Shown here one piece after another: positions 13,395 through 27,000 of a DNA stretch of 64,000 bases. The notes under the pieces are model-generated. The model was not told the DNA's origin. It searched no databases and saw nothing but the letters and a program-made list of their open reading frames with translations. How positions within the stretch are numbered: position 1 is the first letter of the stretch; each line of letters begins with the position of its first letter. The DNA comes from Siphlonurus alternatus. Lineage: Eukaryota; Arthropoda; Insecta; Ephemeroptera; Siphlonuridae. The translations under genes and the position numbers were made by a program. The stretch spans positions 34,544,203 to 34,608,202 of the forward strand of contig OX463779.1 in the NCBI GenBank assembly GCA_949825025.1. The letters are read 5' to 3'.

Positions 13395-16300
13395 CTAGTC
13401 CTCTAGAAGGTCCTCACAATGTTCAATGAGAATCTCCGGGGTCGAGCTAATGGTGACCATGGTGTTCTCCACCGCACTGCTCCTACGTCTAGGTGGTGAT
13501 TGTTCGCCAGAAGTGGCCTCGGAGTCCTCACCAGGTCCGGGTACCCCCACGTTGTCATGAGTCACCGGGAAAAGGTCACGACTGCAGGTCATCTTACACC
13601 GCAGCAGGGCCAATTCGTGACGAAGGGCAGACAACTGTTCACGTTGTGACGTCATGACTTCATGCAATCTCCGCACTGAGGTCAGACTACGTTCCTTATC
13701 TTGACGATCGCACTGCTCCTGATACAATTAACATTGTAATTAACTCACTAATTAGAAAGTAACTAAGCAAAAATTAAAGCATATAAAATCTATATTCTCT
13801 TCCTTCCTTGGTATTTTACAACGTTGATGTATTTTTGATAATGCTTTACTAAATGGGTTATGTTACTTATTAATTTTAGTTATAATTTAGTTATTTCTTT
13901 AATGACAATGTACATTGACAGGAAATTACAATAATTTGTTTTATAATTTCTTCGTAAGTTTACTAGAAAATAAACACATTATATTTTATAATAACAATTT
14001 ACTAAGGTATATTTAAATATGAAAGGAGAGAGAGACGCCTATACAAAAGCTATAAATAATAAATACAAGAATATCGTGTTTCGTAAAGGTCGTTGACACA
14101 TGAACTATAAAGGTTAATCAAAGATAAATTTACATCAGCTGTTCCTGTTTATTTTAGGATCACTAATTACGGCTTCTGTAATTAGTGTTTTCAATGTATC
14201 TTAATTTCCATGGTGACTTACGTGTCTACTTGACTTTGGTTCTGAGAGGTCATTCTTCTCCTTGAGGAGCGACGACAACGTCTTCATAAGAGTGGCCTTC
14301 TCTTGCGTGCTTTTGTTCACCGAACATTTCAAACTTGACAATTCTTTCTAAAATAATAATAATATAATAAATTATTAATGTTGATTTTTAAACTTTACAG
14401 TAAAATCAATTACTATCAACATTTTATTAATGTACACGTTTTAGGTATGTATTATAGCATATAAGGCTTTTGCCTTTTACGTTCACCAATTGGGGGTTTT
14501 GGTATTATTATTTTTACCTCAAGTCTCCCAATTCATTACCCAATAAACAATTATTATTATTAACAATTTAAATTTTACTTGAATTATATAATTTCTGAGG
14601 CCGGAACCTTTTTTCAACATTTAACTTATTAATAATTTTTATAGTATTAAATTTATCAAAATGTATAATTCCTTGTTAAAATGCAAAATTAAAAAAATAT
14701 ATATATTTTTTTTACCTTTAAGGTCGATAATTTTGCTGCCCCTTCTTTTTCCATCTGCCTCGATGACGACAGGTCAGGGTACGAACTCAGGACCACAGAC
14801 TCCATTTCTTCAATATCAATAACCTATAAGGAACACAAGCAAACTTAAACTTAAAGGCCTTATGAACCTTTTCACAGTATTAAGTACAAGGTTAGCTTTG
14901 CTTCAGTGTGATTCGGCTGCATAATTTTTTTTGTTTCAGTAGCACAAATATCAGAGATAATAGCCGATGAAGAAGCACCTGTGATGTCACTCACGCTCAT
15001 TCAGCGGTGACAATATAGGGAAATCCCTGCAAAAATAGATTCAATCCCGCCGCAACCACGGCCACAATTTGACTTCTGAAATTTTGAAACTTTACCAGGG
15101 CAGTTTTGATAGTATTTGTCAAATAGACTGAAAGATTTTTTTTGATGACATTCATACAAACCGAGTTATCGCGGTAGCAAGATAAGCCAAAAATTTAACA
15201 TTGTTTTCCTATACAACATTTTTGCTCCTCTTTCTAACGCAATAACTCGGTTTGTATGAATGTCATCAGAAAAAATCTTTCAGGCTATTTGACAAATACT
15301 ATCAAGACTGCCCTGGTAAAGTTTCAAAATTCCAGAAGTAAAATTGTGGCCATGGTTGCAGCGGGAGTGAACCTATCTTTTGCAGGGATTTCCCTATATT
15401 GTCGCCGCTGAATGAGCGTGAGTGACGTCACAGGTGCTTCTTCATCGGCTGTTATCTCTGATATTTGTGCTACTGAAACCAAAAAAGTTATGCAGCCGAA
15501 TCACACTGAAGCAAAGCTAACCGTGTACTTAATACTGTGAAAAGGTTCATAAGGCCTTTAAATCCATTCTCAGCTCACTCCAAATAATTAAGAAAATTGA
15601 TTAATTTCATTTATATGAATTTTAATAAGTGCTTCTTGCTTGATGTTACATTAAAAGTTTGCCAGTATGTCAGTTTTTTTCTTTTCTTTTTTAGAACTAA
15701 CTTTTCCAAATCTCTTCATCATCGTCTCTTCAATTTTACCCCTCAGTTCTGAGATTTTTTTTTCAGTCGTTTCACATCGCAATTTCATACTTTTCAAACT
15801 TTTCTTATCCTCTCTGAAAAAAATATAAATCTATTTTTAGATGGGTTTTACACAAAGGAAAAAATAACTTAAAGTGATTGGTAAAATATTGATCTGATTT
15901 TATATATTTATTAATTTTTTTTGAAAAGGTTAAATGCCTATTTCTTAACATTTTAATATGCAATCAATTGATTTATCATGAATATTATTATGAAATATTC
16001 ATGCTATTAATATACGTTTAAAATATTTTTGTGTTTCTAAAGGTTAAATGTCTATTTCATAATATTTTAACATGCAATCAATTGATGTATCATCTTATGA
16101 AATATTAATGGTATTAAAATATACGTTCAAAATATTTGTTTAACACGTTGTCTCGATCCAATTTCAAGCCAGCAAGTCTAAGGAGGCTGCGAGGAATGAA
16201 AGCCTCGTGGAAGACGTATACGTGACTTGCTCCACGGGAGACATTGTTCTAATGAGACGGCTCAGCTTTCTAATTAGACGTATACATAATTATATTCCTA

Positions 16301-19300
16301 ATGAGAGTAACAATTGTTACAAGAGATGAAAGCAAATGGTGTATCAAATGTTTTGTAATAGCTCAGATATTAATTATTTTCTTAATATAGAGTAACATGA
16401 AATAATGGAACGTTATTATTTATAAGATTACAGTGATGTATTTTTTTATAACCAGAATGCGCAGAAGACATAAAAACAAATATTAATTTCCAGTGAGACA
16501 CGATTGATATGTACGTATTTCCAATAAATAGCAAAGTCAATTTCCAATGTATAAATAGCATAGGTTTGAAAGGATATATTGACTTTTTGTCTTTCAATAT
16601 CAATTATATTGTATCTTAATTTTAATAAATTCCCATTTAATTGCTTGAAACAGACTTAAGTGTTATCAATTTCATCGTATTATCGTTGTATTAATTGAAA
16701 ACAAAAGCAGAGCGAAATTCCTGTCTCCTAATTTGTTGAATACTCTATATTCTATAGTAATATTTTCAAAGTACCATCTTACTCGAAATGAGGGGATTTG
16801 TACACGTACAGTGCGTGGTGCCCCATTCGTATTACAAGAGTATAGATCTGACTGATTGTTCAACCTTTGTCTTCGAAATAAATTTATTATTAATATTGAT
16901 TCAAGCATTACCACGAGGTCCTTTCCTGTCATGCATTATCAAGGAGGGATGAGCTCACTAGTGTAATTCCTAAAATAAACTCTTCCTTATTTTATTTTTT
17001 GAGGAAATACGTTGTTGATTGGCTAACTAAGGTTTACTAATTTTTATATTTTTTTAGTAGTTTTTCATACTTTTATCCCGCTTGTGGGTTGTAGGTAATT
17101 TCGACCCCCAATGCTAGGGTTAATTTTATTACTCACGTAAACTCGGCCTCGAGGAGCTCGGTGTCGGCCCTCAGCTGCTCGGCACGCCCCTGAAGTCGTT
17201 CCAGCGTGGCCTTCGACATCACCACGCACTCCGAGAGTGGAGCGTCTGCGGGCAGCTGGTGCAGTTTCAGTGGTACAACCTCGAGCAGTGCGTTCAGCCG
17301 GCCCTGCCGCTCCCGCTGTGGAAGACACTTGGTGTTGTGGTACACTTGTAACATCTCAATGATCATGTTGGAGTAGTAGTAATACTTGGCAAAATTTTAA
17401 AAAGAAAGAATCTATGGGTACTGAACCCATAGATTCTTTCTGGGGTACTGCAGCTTCCATCACATGATTGAATTTTTTTGCGGCACTCTTGGAAAAAATC
17501 AAACTCGTCTTGATTTTCGTACGGAGCTTTTCTGCGGCGTGTTGCGGCGTGATTCCGGAGAAAATTTTGACTATGTGAAAGAAGCTTAATACAGTCAATA
17601 GTGTAGTCCTGAGCTGCGGGGATCACTCATTAAGTTAACAGTTTGTAATCTTTCTCTCTCGTTTTCTTTTAAAAGCCAAGGGGCCATACCTTTCATTAAT
17701 TTTAAATATTTCATGATAATGCATGCGTAATAATAATATCATACTCACATGAAAGTTTTCAATTTCTTCAAGAATACATTTAATAGCATTATTAACAAGT
17801 TTAATCTTTTTTATTATAATTTCTTGATCCTTTTTCATTAATTCTAATTCCTTGGTATCTTCTACTAATTTTAAATTTAATTCATACCTAAAACAATAAA
17901 AATATATAAATAGAAAATTGTAATTAAATATCTCAATTAGTTTATACTTTTCCACACGGAGGGCGTTAGTAAGTTCAAACAGTCCGGGATCGCATCCTGG
18001 TGGACACACTCGCTCGCTTATGGCACCCCCCGCCCCGGTGCGGCGCTTCCTAGAACCACTAGCGGCAAGGTCTGACACGGAATCCGAGCTTACTTCAGAT
18101 TCGAACGAGCTTTCTGTCACCGAACCTGCGAGTACACACAGGCTGTTAGCAAGTACCGAGAACATGTGGCTCAGTGCCAACTATTCCAAGAACCACTCTG
18201 CATAAGTCTCAGACGCTAAGCTTGGCTTGAATGAAGGATTCTGGTGAAATGTGTTAGAAAAGAATTATGAGAATTTATTATTACCATCTACAAGTTAGTA
18301 AAAAAAAAAAAAGTAAAAAAGCAGAATTCGTAAATTATTTTTATATAAAAAGTTACATTAAAAAAATTTTCATCGCAATAACATAAATAATGTTTTCTAA
18401 ATATTTATGCTTGATTTTTTATACATAAGAAAATAAATCTTTCTTAATTAATGATCACAAAAATTATTTTCCTGTATTATAGATAAAAAAAAAATGCTCC
18501 ATTTCCATTTTACTCCGATTAGTCCAATAGTGTTTTCTTAAAATAAATTACAATTTATAAACGACTTAATGAAAAACCAATTTTCATATTTGAAATTTTC
18601 CGGTGCAACACTCCACTTACTTCCAATACTGAGAGACGGAGGACGGTAGCTCGACTTAAATAACGTCGTTAGAGGCTCGTAAAATAAATTGCCTTCCACT
18701 TCCGACACAAATCGGCGGTCGATGCTTCTTTCTAAACGAGTTAGTTCTCCAATACTTTTCTTGTGTTTCTTCATGTTTTCGTTCACTGACGAAAGCTGTG
18801 AAAATTAACATTAACTAAATGGAAAAAATAATTGATAAGTATACAAAATTATGAAAGTACAGCTGTTGTGTACAATATATAACAATGATAATACATTTGC
18901 CCCGATTCATATGTTGCGTGTGAAAATTTCCCTTTAGCTCCGTTTCCATTCATGCTGTTGCTCCGACAATAAATCACATTTTCCACTCGCTCATGCAACA
19001 GAACCAGCTGACGTGAAATCCGGAGCGGCGTTTCCTCCAACAATGGTGGGCAGGAAGAGATTAAATTGCTTGTTATACACAATGACTTCGTGCAGCAAAT
19101 ATCGCAACAAATCACTACTGAATACACAATTATTGATATGGTTGAAGTTTTAACATTGTGGACAAGAACAATTTTAAATTATACCACTATAATAGAGTCG
19201 AGCAATGTACTAGCTGGAACATCTATAATATGCAAAAGCTACTTAAAACATGAATACAACTACTTTATCATCAGAAATCGATAGAGAGAACATGTTTTTT

Positions 19301-21051
19301 CATTTTTAATGACACATGAATATAAAACAGTTATCGTTATTTAGAAATTACAACAATAGAGTGCAGCTCTCTCGGAGTAATGATTACATAACCATCTGCA
19401 TGGTTGTTTGACTTTACTGACCAATAATAATTAATTATCAAACAAATGATTTCTTTTAAAATAGAATTAAGTATCTGTTATGTATAATCTATGTAACAGC
19501 TCTGACGTGATCTATGCTGTAAAGCCAACGATCGAAATAAAAATTTGAATTTGAATTTTAATTAATAATTTAAAAATATATTGCCCATACAACACATTTT
19601 GACCGGTTGTCGATCGAGGACTTATTTTCTAGCCACCGACCACCACGTACGTTTTCCTGCAGATGTGCTCGGTTGGCGCGGGCCACTTGCAGCCTTTCCT
19701 GCAGCGCGTGCTCGCGGGGCTCGAACTCCTGCAGCACGTGCGCCTCGTGACGCAGACTCGTAGCTCGCAGCTCGAGCAGCACCAGTGACACGTCGAGGGA
19801 CACCCGACGTTCGAACTGCGCGCGCACCGCCTTGTCAAACTGAGACACTGCTGTCTCCATCGTCGCTGAACTGCAGAAATAACAATAAAAGTCATCGTTA
19901 ACTATCACAATCAATTAATAACGTGTTTGTGTATTTTGTAGATCAGTAACTTGGAAATAATGCTAATGAAATACTAATGCATTACAGCACAGTTAAAGTG
20001 TAAATTAATTACATATTTTTGTTCCATAGTAGATACTTCAATACTAAGAATATGAATTCATCTGATAAATTAAACATCTAATAAATATTTAATAATTGTA
20101 TTTCAATTGCTGAAATATTCTCCACCTGCCAGTGCATGTTGATCAGCCACATATATCTCACCTTGTCACACAGTCGTAGTCTTCTACTGCCGACACGTTT
20201 CCATCCGAGCCTTTCCCACCGCACAGCTGTCACCAGAAACATAGTTTGAGTTGGGGTAAAAGTTCTTTGATCTCAAATGTACAGTCGTCGCCATGGACAA
20301 TTTTTCAAGGCGACGAGTGTACCTTTAACAAGTCCTTGTCAGGCAGTTCCTCGTCCTGCAGTTTGATGACGTCACGCAGTGCCTCGTTAGCAGCACACGC
20401 TTCGTCTCTCTTCGCCAGTTCATGCCATTTGGCGATCAATTTCTCCTTCCTCGCCTTTAGAATGAACACTTCAGTGTTGAACTCGTCTTTCATGTTGAAA
20501 ATCTGCAAACATATCGAAGGGAGAAATGGATACGAGATATAGTAGAACCATCATATGGTCAGCGCTGTCACTTTGACATGTTCATTCCTTTCTTATCTAC
20601 ATGTCAAAGTGACAGCGCTGACCATATGATGGTACTACTATAGTAATAATATACTTGCAGTATTTCATTTTACAACTAGAACAAATTAAATTAGTGAGGG
20701 ATGACCTTGACTGACCTCCAACTTGACCTCGATCAGCTGGTGCTCAATGCGCAGTGTGGTGACGCGCAGCTCTGGGGGTACTCTGAACTCAGGCTCGCAC
20801 TTGAGCTTGTAGTCGCCGATGTTCTGCTCAGCCTCCCTCACACGCTCCTCGTAAACCTCAGCGCCAGGTCTGGTGGGCGGCCGGTTGGCCATCAGCTGTT
20901 CCAGCTGCAACATGATGTCACCAATTACAGCCTCTTGGTTTTACTGTTAATAATCATCTAACCATTAAAAGTCAATATTGTGACATCACCAATCTGTAAT
21001 TCAAATTCTTTATTCAATCATTTTGGTTGTACAAACTTAGATCACGTCAGG

Positions 21052-21086
<35 letters not shown>

Positions 21087-24000
21087 ATCTAGAGGCCGTT
21101 GGGTATAATTGGGTATATAATTAATTAATAGTTACAAAAAGCTTATTTTTAAAACGTTTTCTCTATAATTTTTCTCTATAATTGTATGAAAGATTTTTAA
21201 ATAATTAAATTTGGGATACATCAATACCTGCTGCAATTTGGTCTTTCGCATCTCCTGGCGCTGCCGAAGACGCTCAAGCGCATGCGTGGTGGGCAGACTG
21301 GGACCCGGGGCCTCGGGCTGCGGCGTGACCTCGCGGGCACCGGAGCCTGTCGAAGAGAGGCTGCTGCGCAGCGTGGAGCACGCCTCGGTGTCCAGAGAAC
21401 TGTCCAAGAAGCAGACTGAGTGAGGTTTAAAACAACAACAAAAAGACGATTTTACATATATATATATTCGTGCTCTGGTCGTGTACTGGACTTGAAGATT
21501 AAATCTGGAAGTGGATGGTGCACACTCCTGGTCATCCATAAAACAGATCAAAGATAACGCGTTGAGAACTATATTAATATATTTTGTTGAAGTAGTGTAC
21601 TAAAAATAATAAAAATAAATATCTCCCAGGCTTTAGAACTGTGCGACTGTGCGAGAGTGTTCCACTTAAATTGCGCTCAAATAACTGAAACGGAACATAA
21701 GACAATACACAAGAATAAGTTCCTAGTTTATAAATGTGCAATCTGCTCTGTCAACCACGAGACAACAATAGCCAAGTTGATGGAAGAATTTTTACAGCTG
21801 AAAAAAGTTGTGGAAAATGTAACACTAAAAGCCGAAAAGCAAGAAACGCAGTTGGAAGACCTTCACTCCTTTAAATTACATTTATTGGAGCAAAATACAA
21901 CTAAAAATATCACTTTTTCAGAAAAACTCCGAAAAACAGCTGATCGGGGTACCGCCCCTTTGCCGCCTTTTGGTGAGAAAGTGACTGTCAAATCTTCAAC
22001 AGATGATAAATGTAAACAAAAATCCCAAGGCTCGTTCGACTCTTTACGCAATTCTAGACTCTCAGGAAAGTCTATCTCTCATAACAATGAATTAGAGGTC
22101 AGTAATGAGGATTCATCTGTTATTGATCAAGATGAGAAAGAATTCCAGGAGTTTTGCGGTCGTCGCAAACGCCGCCGTGAGCAAATACAAGGCACAGCCA
22201 GCAAGGACTCAGGCTGCCCGCTGGCTGCAGCAGACAAGAAGGCGCACATCCATGTGTGGCGCCTACATCAGAACACAAAACAAGGTGACGTTAAAAAATA
22301 TATTGACGAAATGTTTAGTACAAACATTGAAATAGAAACTTTAAATGCAAGAGGACCATATGCTTCCTTTAAAATTACTGCAGATTTTAAGCTATTGGAT
22401 CAAATTCAAAATCCAGCAATCTGGAATGAAAATACAGTCATTGGTCGTTTTAAATTTTCAAATAAAAAGAATGTTCCCAATCCCAAGCCCTTTTCAGACA
22501 ATTCATAAGTTACCTGAGACGAACTGTTTTTCAAATAATGTAACTATTTTTCATGCAAATATTCAAGGTATTAGTAATAAAGTCCTTCCATTAGAAATAT
22601 ACCTGTGTCAATTCTCAATGCTGAAAATAATATGTCTGACAGAACATTTTTTGAAAAAGGGGGATTACTCATGTATAAAAATTAAAAATTTTAATCTTGC
22701 AAGTATTTATTGTAGATGTGATACAATACGTGGTGGCTCTTGCATTTTTGTACATGAATCACTGGAATACATGGAACGTAAGGATTTAACGCAATTATCT
22801 GAAGAGAACCATTTTGAATGTTCTGGTGTAAATATTGATTTGTTTGATAAGCCTAGTACAATTTTATGTGTGTATCGTAGTCCAAATACTGGTGATATAA
22901 ATATATTTTTTAATAAAATTGAAATAATTATTAATAAAATACATGATGAAAAAAGAGTACCCATTATTTGTGGTGACTTTAACATAAATTTATTAAATAA
23001 TAACACAAACACTAAAAATTTTAAATCTATTTTAAATGTCTGTAATTTAAAACCTGTAATTTCTTCTGCAACTAGAATCTGTAAGACAACAGAGACACTT
23101 ATAGATAATATTTTAATACCTAAGCTTGTACCATTTGATATTAAAGAAACTAAAGTATTGTCATTTCATTTATCAGACCATGAGTCTCAAATTTTAACTA
23201 TTAGTGATACTGTTTTTAAAAAAGATAATGTTAACACAAAAAAAAGATTTTATTCAAAGAAAAATATGAAAATATTTAATCAATCTCTCAGAGAAGAATC
23301 ATGGTGCAGTGTTTATCAAAAAACAGACAGTGAAAGTATGTTTATTGAATTTCATTCTATTTTTTCTAACCATTTCCATAAAGCTTTTCCATTAGTTGAG
23401 GTTGTAAAAAAGATATCTGAGAGATTAAAAAATGATTTCATGACACCAGGTTTAAAAATATCAAGAGATAAATTAAGAAATATTAAGAAATTAAGTAAAT
23501 TATACCCTCTTAAATGGACAAGTGAATATGTTAAAATATACAAATTTGTATATAATAAGTTAATCAGATTTGCAAGTAAAAGAAAAAATACTTTAATCAT
23601 AAATAATTCTGATAATAAATCAAAAGCAATGTGGGACTTAATTAAGCAAAAATATGGCAAACCTACTGTAAAATCAATCCCCTCAAACTTTATAATAAAT
23701 GATATAAAGGTCAATGACCCCCAGGAAATAGCACAAGTATTCAGTAATCATTTTCAGAATTGTATTACAAAATGTAAAGATGAAATAGGACCAAGCAGAA
23801 CCAGTCAACATGATCCCACCCCATTAAACCCAAAATCTATGTTTTTATCTCCTCTGACAATTAATCAATTATTAAAAATTGTGCAGCACTTAAAGAATAA
23901 ACATTCTCATGGATTTGATGGCATTTCTAATTTTGTTTTAAAATCTTGTGTTCATTCTATAACTATGGTTCTCACCACAGTAATTAACAAATCTTTTCAG

Positions 24001-27000
24001 GAGGGTATAGTCCCTAGTTTGCTTAAACATGCCATAATTAAACCAGTCCACAAGAAAGGACCAAAACAGAACATTGAAAATTATAGACCAATAAGTCTAC
24101 TATCAGTTTTTTCAAAAGTATATGAACAAGCATTTTTATTAAAATTATTACCATTTCTAGAAATTAATAATCTTTTATCTAAATACCAGCATGGATTTAG
24201 AAAAAATAAATCTACAGAAACTGCTATGTTTCAGTTAATAGATGGTATACTTAATAGTTTAGATAACAGCCTAAAAACTGCTGGAGTGTTCTTGGATTTA
24301 TCCAAAGCATTTGACATGGTAGAACATAATATATTATTGCAAAAATTGTATATGTATGGCATAAGAGGAAACTGTCTGGATTGGCTAACATCTTTCCTAA
24401 AAAATAGAACTCAAACAGTTGAAATTTCACCTGATGGCAATTGTAAATATTATTCTACCCCAGTCTCCCTCTTATATGGCCTGCCTCAAGGCACCTGTCT
24501 GGCACCAATATCATTCATTTTATATATTAATGAACTACCTCTCATAATTGATAATAACAACTGCCTTATTGTAAAGTATGCTGATGACTCCAATTTGAAA
24601 GTAACTGGCTGTAATAATGATGAACTGTCAAGCAATATACAAAAATCAATGTCAAAAGTGATATCCTATTTAAATAACCTTGGTTTAATCTTAAATTTAA
24701 ATAAAACAGAAATAATTCAGTTTCAAAATAACAAAAATAAAAACCCTACTCTTGAATATGTTGCAGTGGACACTCAAAATATATTACTGAATAACACCAC
24801 TAAATTTCTGGGTATTATAATTGATAAACATTTGCAGTGGAGCAACCATATAGATTTTGTATGCAATAAGTTGTCATCAGTAATTTTTGCAATTAGAGAA
24901 CTGAGACATGATTGTGAAATAGAGTGTTTGAAAACTTTATATTTTTCTAATTTTTACTCTCTCTTGAAATATGGTATTATTTGTTGGGGTCATGCTACAG
25001 ATATCAATAGACTTTTTATATTACAAAAAAAAGTATTACGTCTTATGTTCTTTGTTAAAAAGAGATCTTCATGTGTAAAAATATTTAAACAACAAGGTAT
25101 TTTAACCCTGCCCTGTATTCTAATTATGGAGAGTGTGATGTTTGTTAAAAGAAATATGTCAGATTTCAAACAACATGAAGTTCAACACAGACATAATACT
25201 AGAAATGTAAAGAATATTATTACTCCTATTTATTGTAGATTAGACATGTATAAAAAGGGCCCTTTCTTGAGTTGCCTGAATCTTTATAATAAGCTACCCT
25301 GTGATATAAAATGTATTGAAAATCTAAATGTGTTTAAAGTGAGTGTTAAAAGGTGGTTAGGAGATAAGTGCTTCTATAGTGTTAAAAACTACATTGACTA
25401 TAAATGATTGACTTCAAGCTCTGAAAAATGACTCTTGATTGCTTTAGCTCTAGTACTGACTTGTCCTATAAACCTCAACATATAACATGTACATGGAAAT
25501 ATGATTGTAGGAAAAAATGGAAATAATAAAAGATTTTGAATTTGAATTAGAAAGTAAAGGTGGATTCACATGGCGATTTTTATGATGCGGCGCGACGCGA
25601 GTTATGCGCACTTGCTGTGACATCCATTGGCGGCCATATTTGGCGATTAAAAGAAAAAGAGCATCGTAATTAACGCGATTCCTGGAGAATTCGCCTCCGC
25701 ATAGGTTTTCACAGCTTTTACGTCAAAATCGCGTCGCATCGCCGTTGTCGCCATCTGAATCCGCCTTAAGTAAAATGGTAAAAATAAATCGCATGAAAAA
25801 TAAAAACTCGATAGATACTGCAAGAACTCGATAGATACTGCGTATGTTTGTTTAACTTCAAACTTTTGATTGAAGGATGTCAATATTTGAAGATTCAATC
25901 AATCAAGATGTTACAGTGAAGATACCTTTTGCGAGTGGTTTCCTCCTCCAACTTCCTCTTCATTTCCTGGCAGTGTTCGAGAGCATGAGCGTCCAACCTC
26001 TTCAGTCGATAGCTCTCCACGAAACAGTCGTCTCTGCAACAGTTGGCAAGTCCTTCAACAAATACTGTCAACAAACTTTTTTCTTCAAAGAGCTCGTGTA
26101 CGCAGTAAATAATAACGCCCACTTATAAAATTAAAATGCAATTTATTACAATGTACGTGTTAAATAATTGCACATAGAATCGAAAAATTAGTATATTTTT
26201 TTCAATAGACAACCTGCATGATTCTTTTTTGTTGAGAAATGAATAATATAAGGTATCAAATTATGTTACTTTTTATTTTTTTAAAGGCCAGAAATTAATA
26301 CTAAATTCAAAGTTCATATTTGAATTCACGCCCTTTTTATTCCTATTTTTTTATTAAGAAGTGATGCCTATTACTGCGTACTTTCAATATTTTTTTAAAA
26401 ATAGTTCTTGGGCTCTAAAAATTCTAAAAAAAAAAAAAAAAAATCAGAGTAGCATCCTTCTATTCATATTTTCAATAAAAAATTCCTCTAGGTTGTCTAT
26501 TATAGTAATTAAATAATTTACTTGAGGGCGGCTCACCTGAACGCTCGCACCTGGAGTGAGTCCGCGTGCAGAGGTTCCAGGAAGTGCTGGTGTACGGTGC
26601 TCCACGCCTTCTTGCTGCTGTCCATGCGGGGCTGCACCTCACCTGCAAGCGGGACAGTTCAGAACACCAGGACATTTGGGTAACAGGACATTATCTCACC
26701 GAGCATGCGAGATCGTAGCGCAGCCACCTCGGCTTCCAGGTGTTCGCCAAGTTGAGGGTGCAACTCCGCCTCACCCGGCAACGATTCTCCAGTCGTCGCG
26801 GCCCTGAGTACATTGGGTGTCTTTGGTAGATTTTTTATTATTTAGAAAATTAAGATGTCTTGGAAATCTTCGAGGAAAATATCCAACATTAAGTTACTAA
26901 ATTTACTAAGTTTTTAGAAATTAATGCAATATAAAACCTGGTGATATGAAGTATTTCAATTCTGCTAAACTGTATTTCTTATTGATAAAAACTTCCCTTT

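Larger units (their letters stand above)
21618..25550 (+). mobile_element. 5'-truncated LINE (PHD-finger ORF1; Jockey/CR1-like group)
   Basis: The element lies in the CFAP44 intron between exons 17 and 16, in the opposite orientation to the gene. The left end cuts into the ORF1 PHD finger (CDCARVFHLNC). The right end is an AATAAA-containing tail running into TTTTGAATTTGAATT, with no long poly(A). ORF1 and ORF2 overlap in different frames. ORF2 is uninterrupted, so insertion was recent or the copy was active lately. The PHD-type ORF1, apurinic-like endonuclease and YADD reverse transcriptase indicate the Jockey/CR1/L2 assemblage; the clade is not resolved here. No confident target-site duplication was found. 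Confidence 0.88.
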
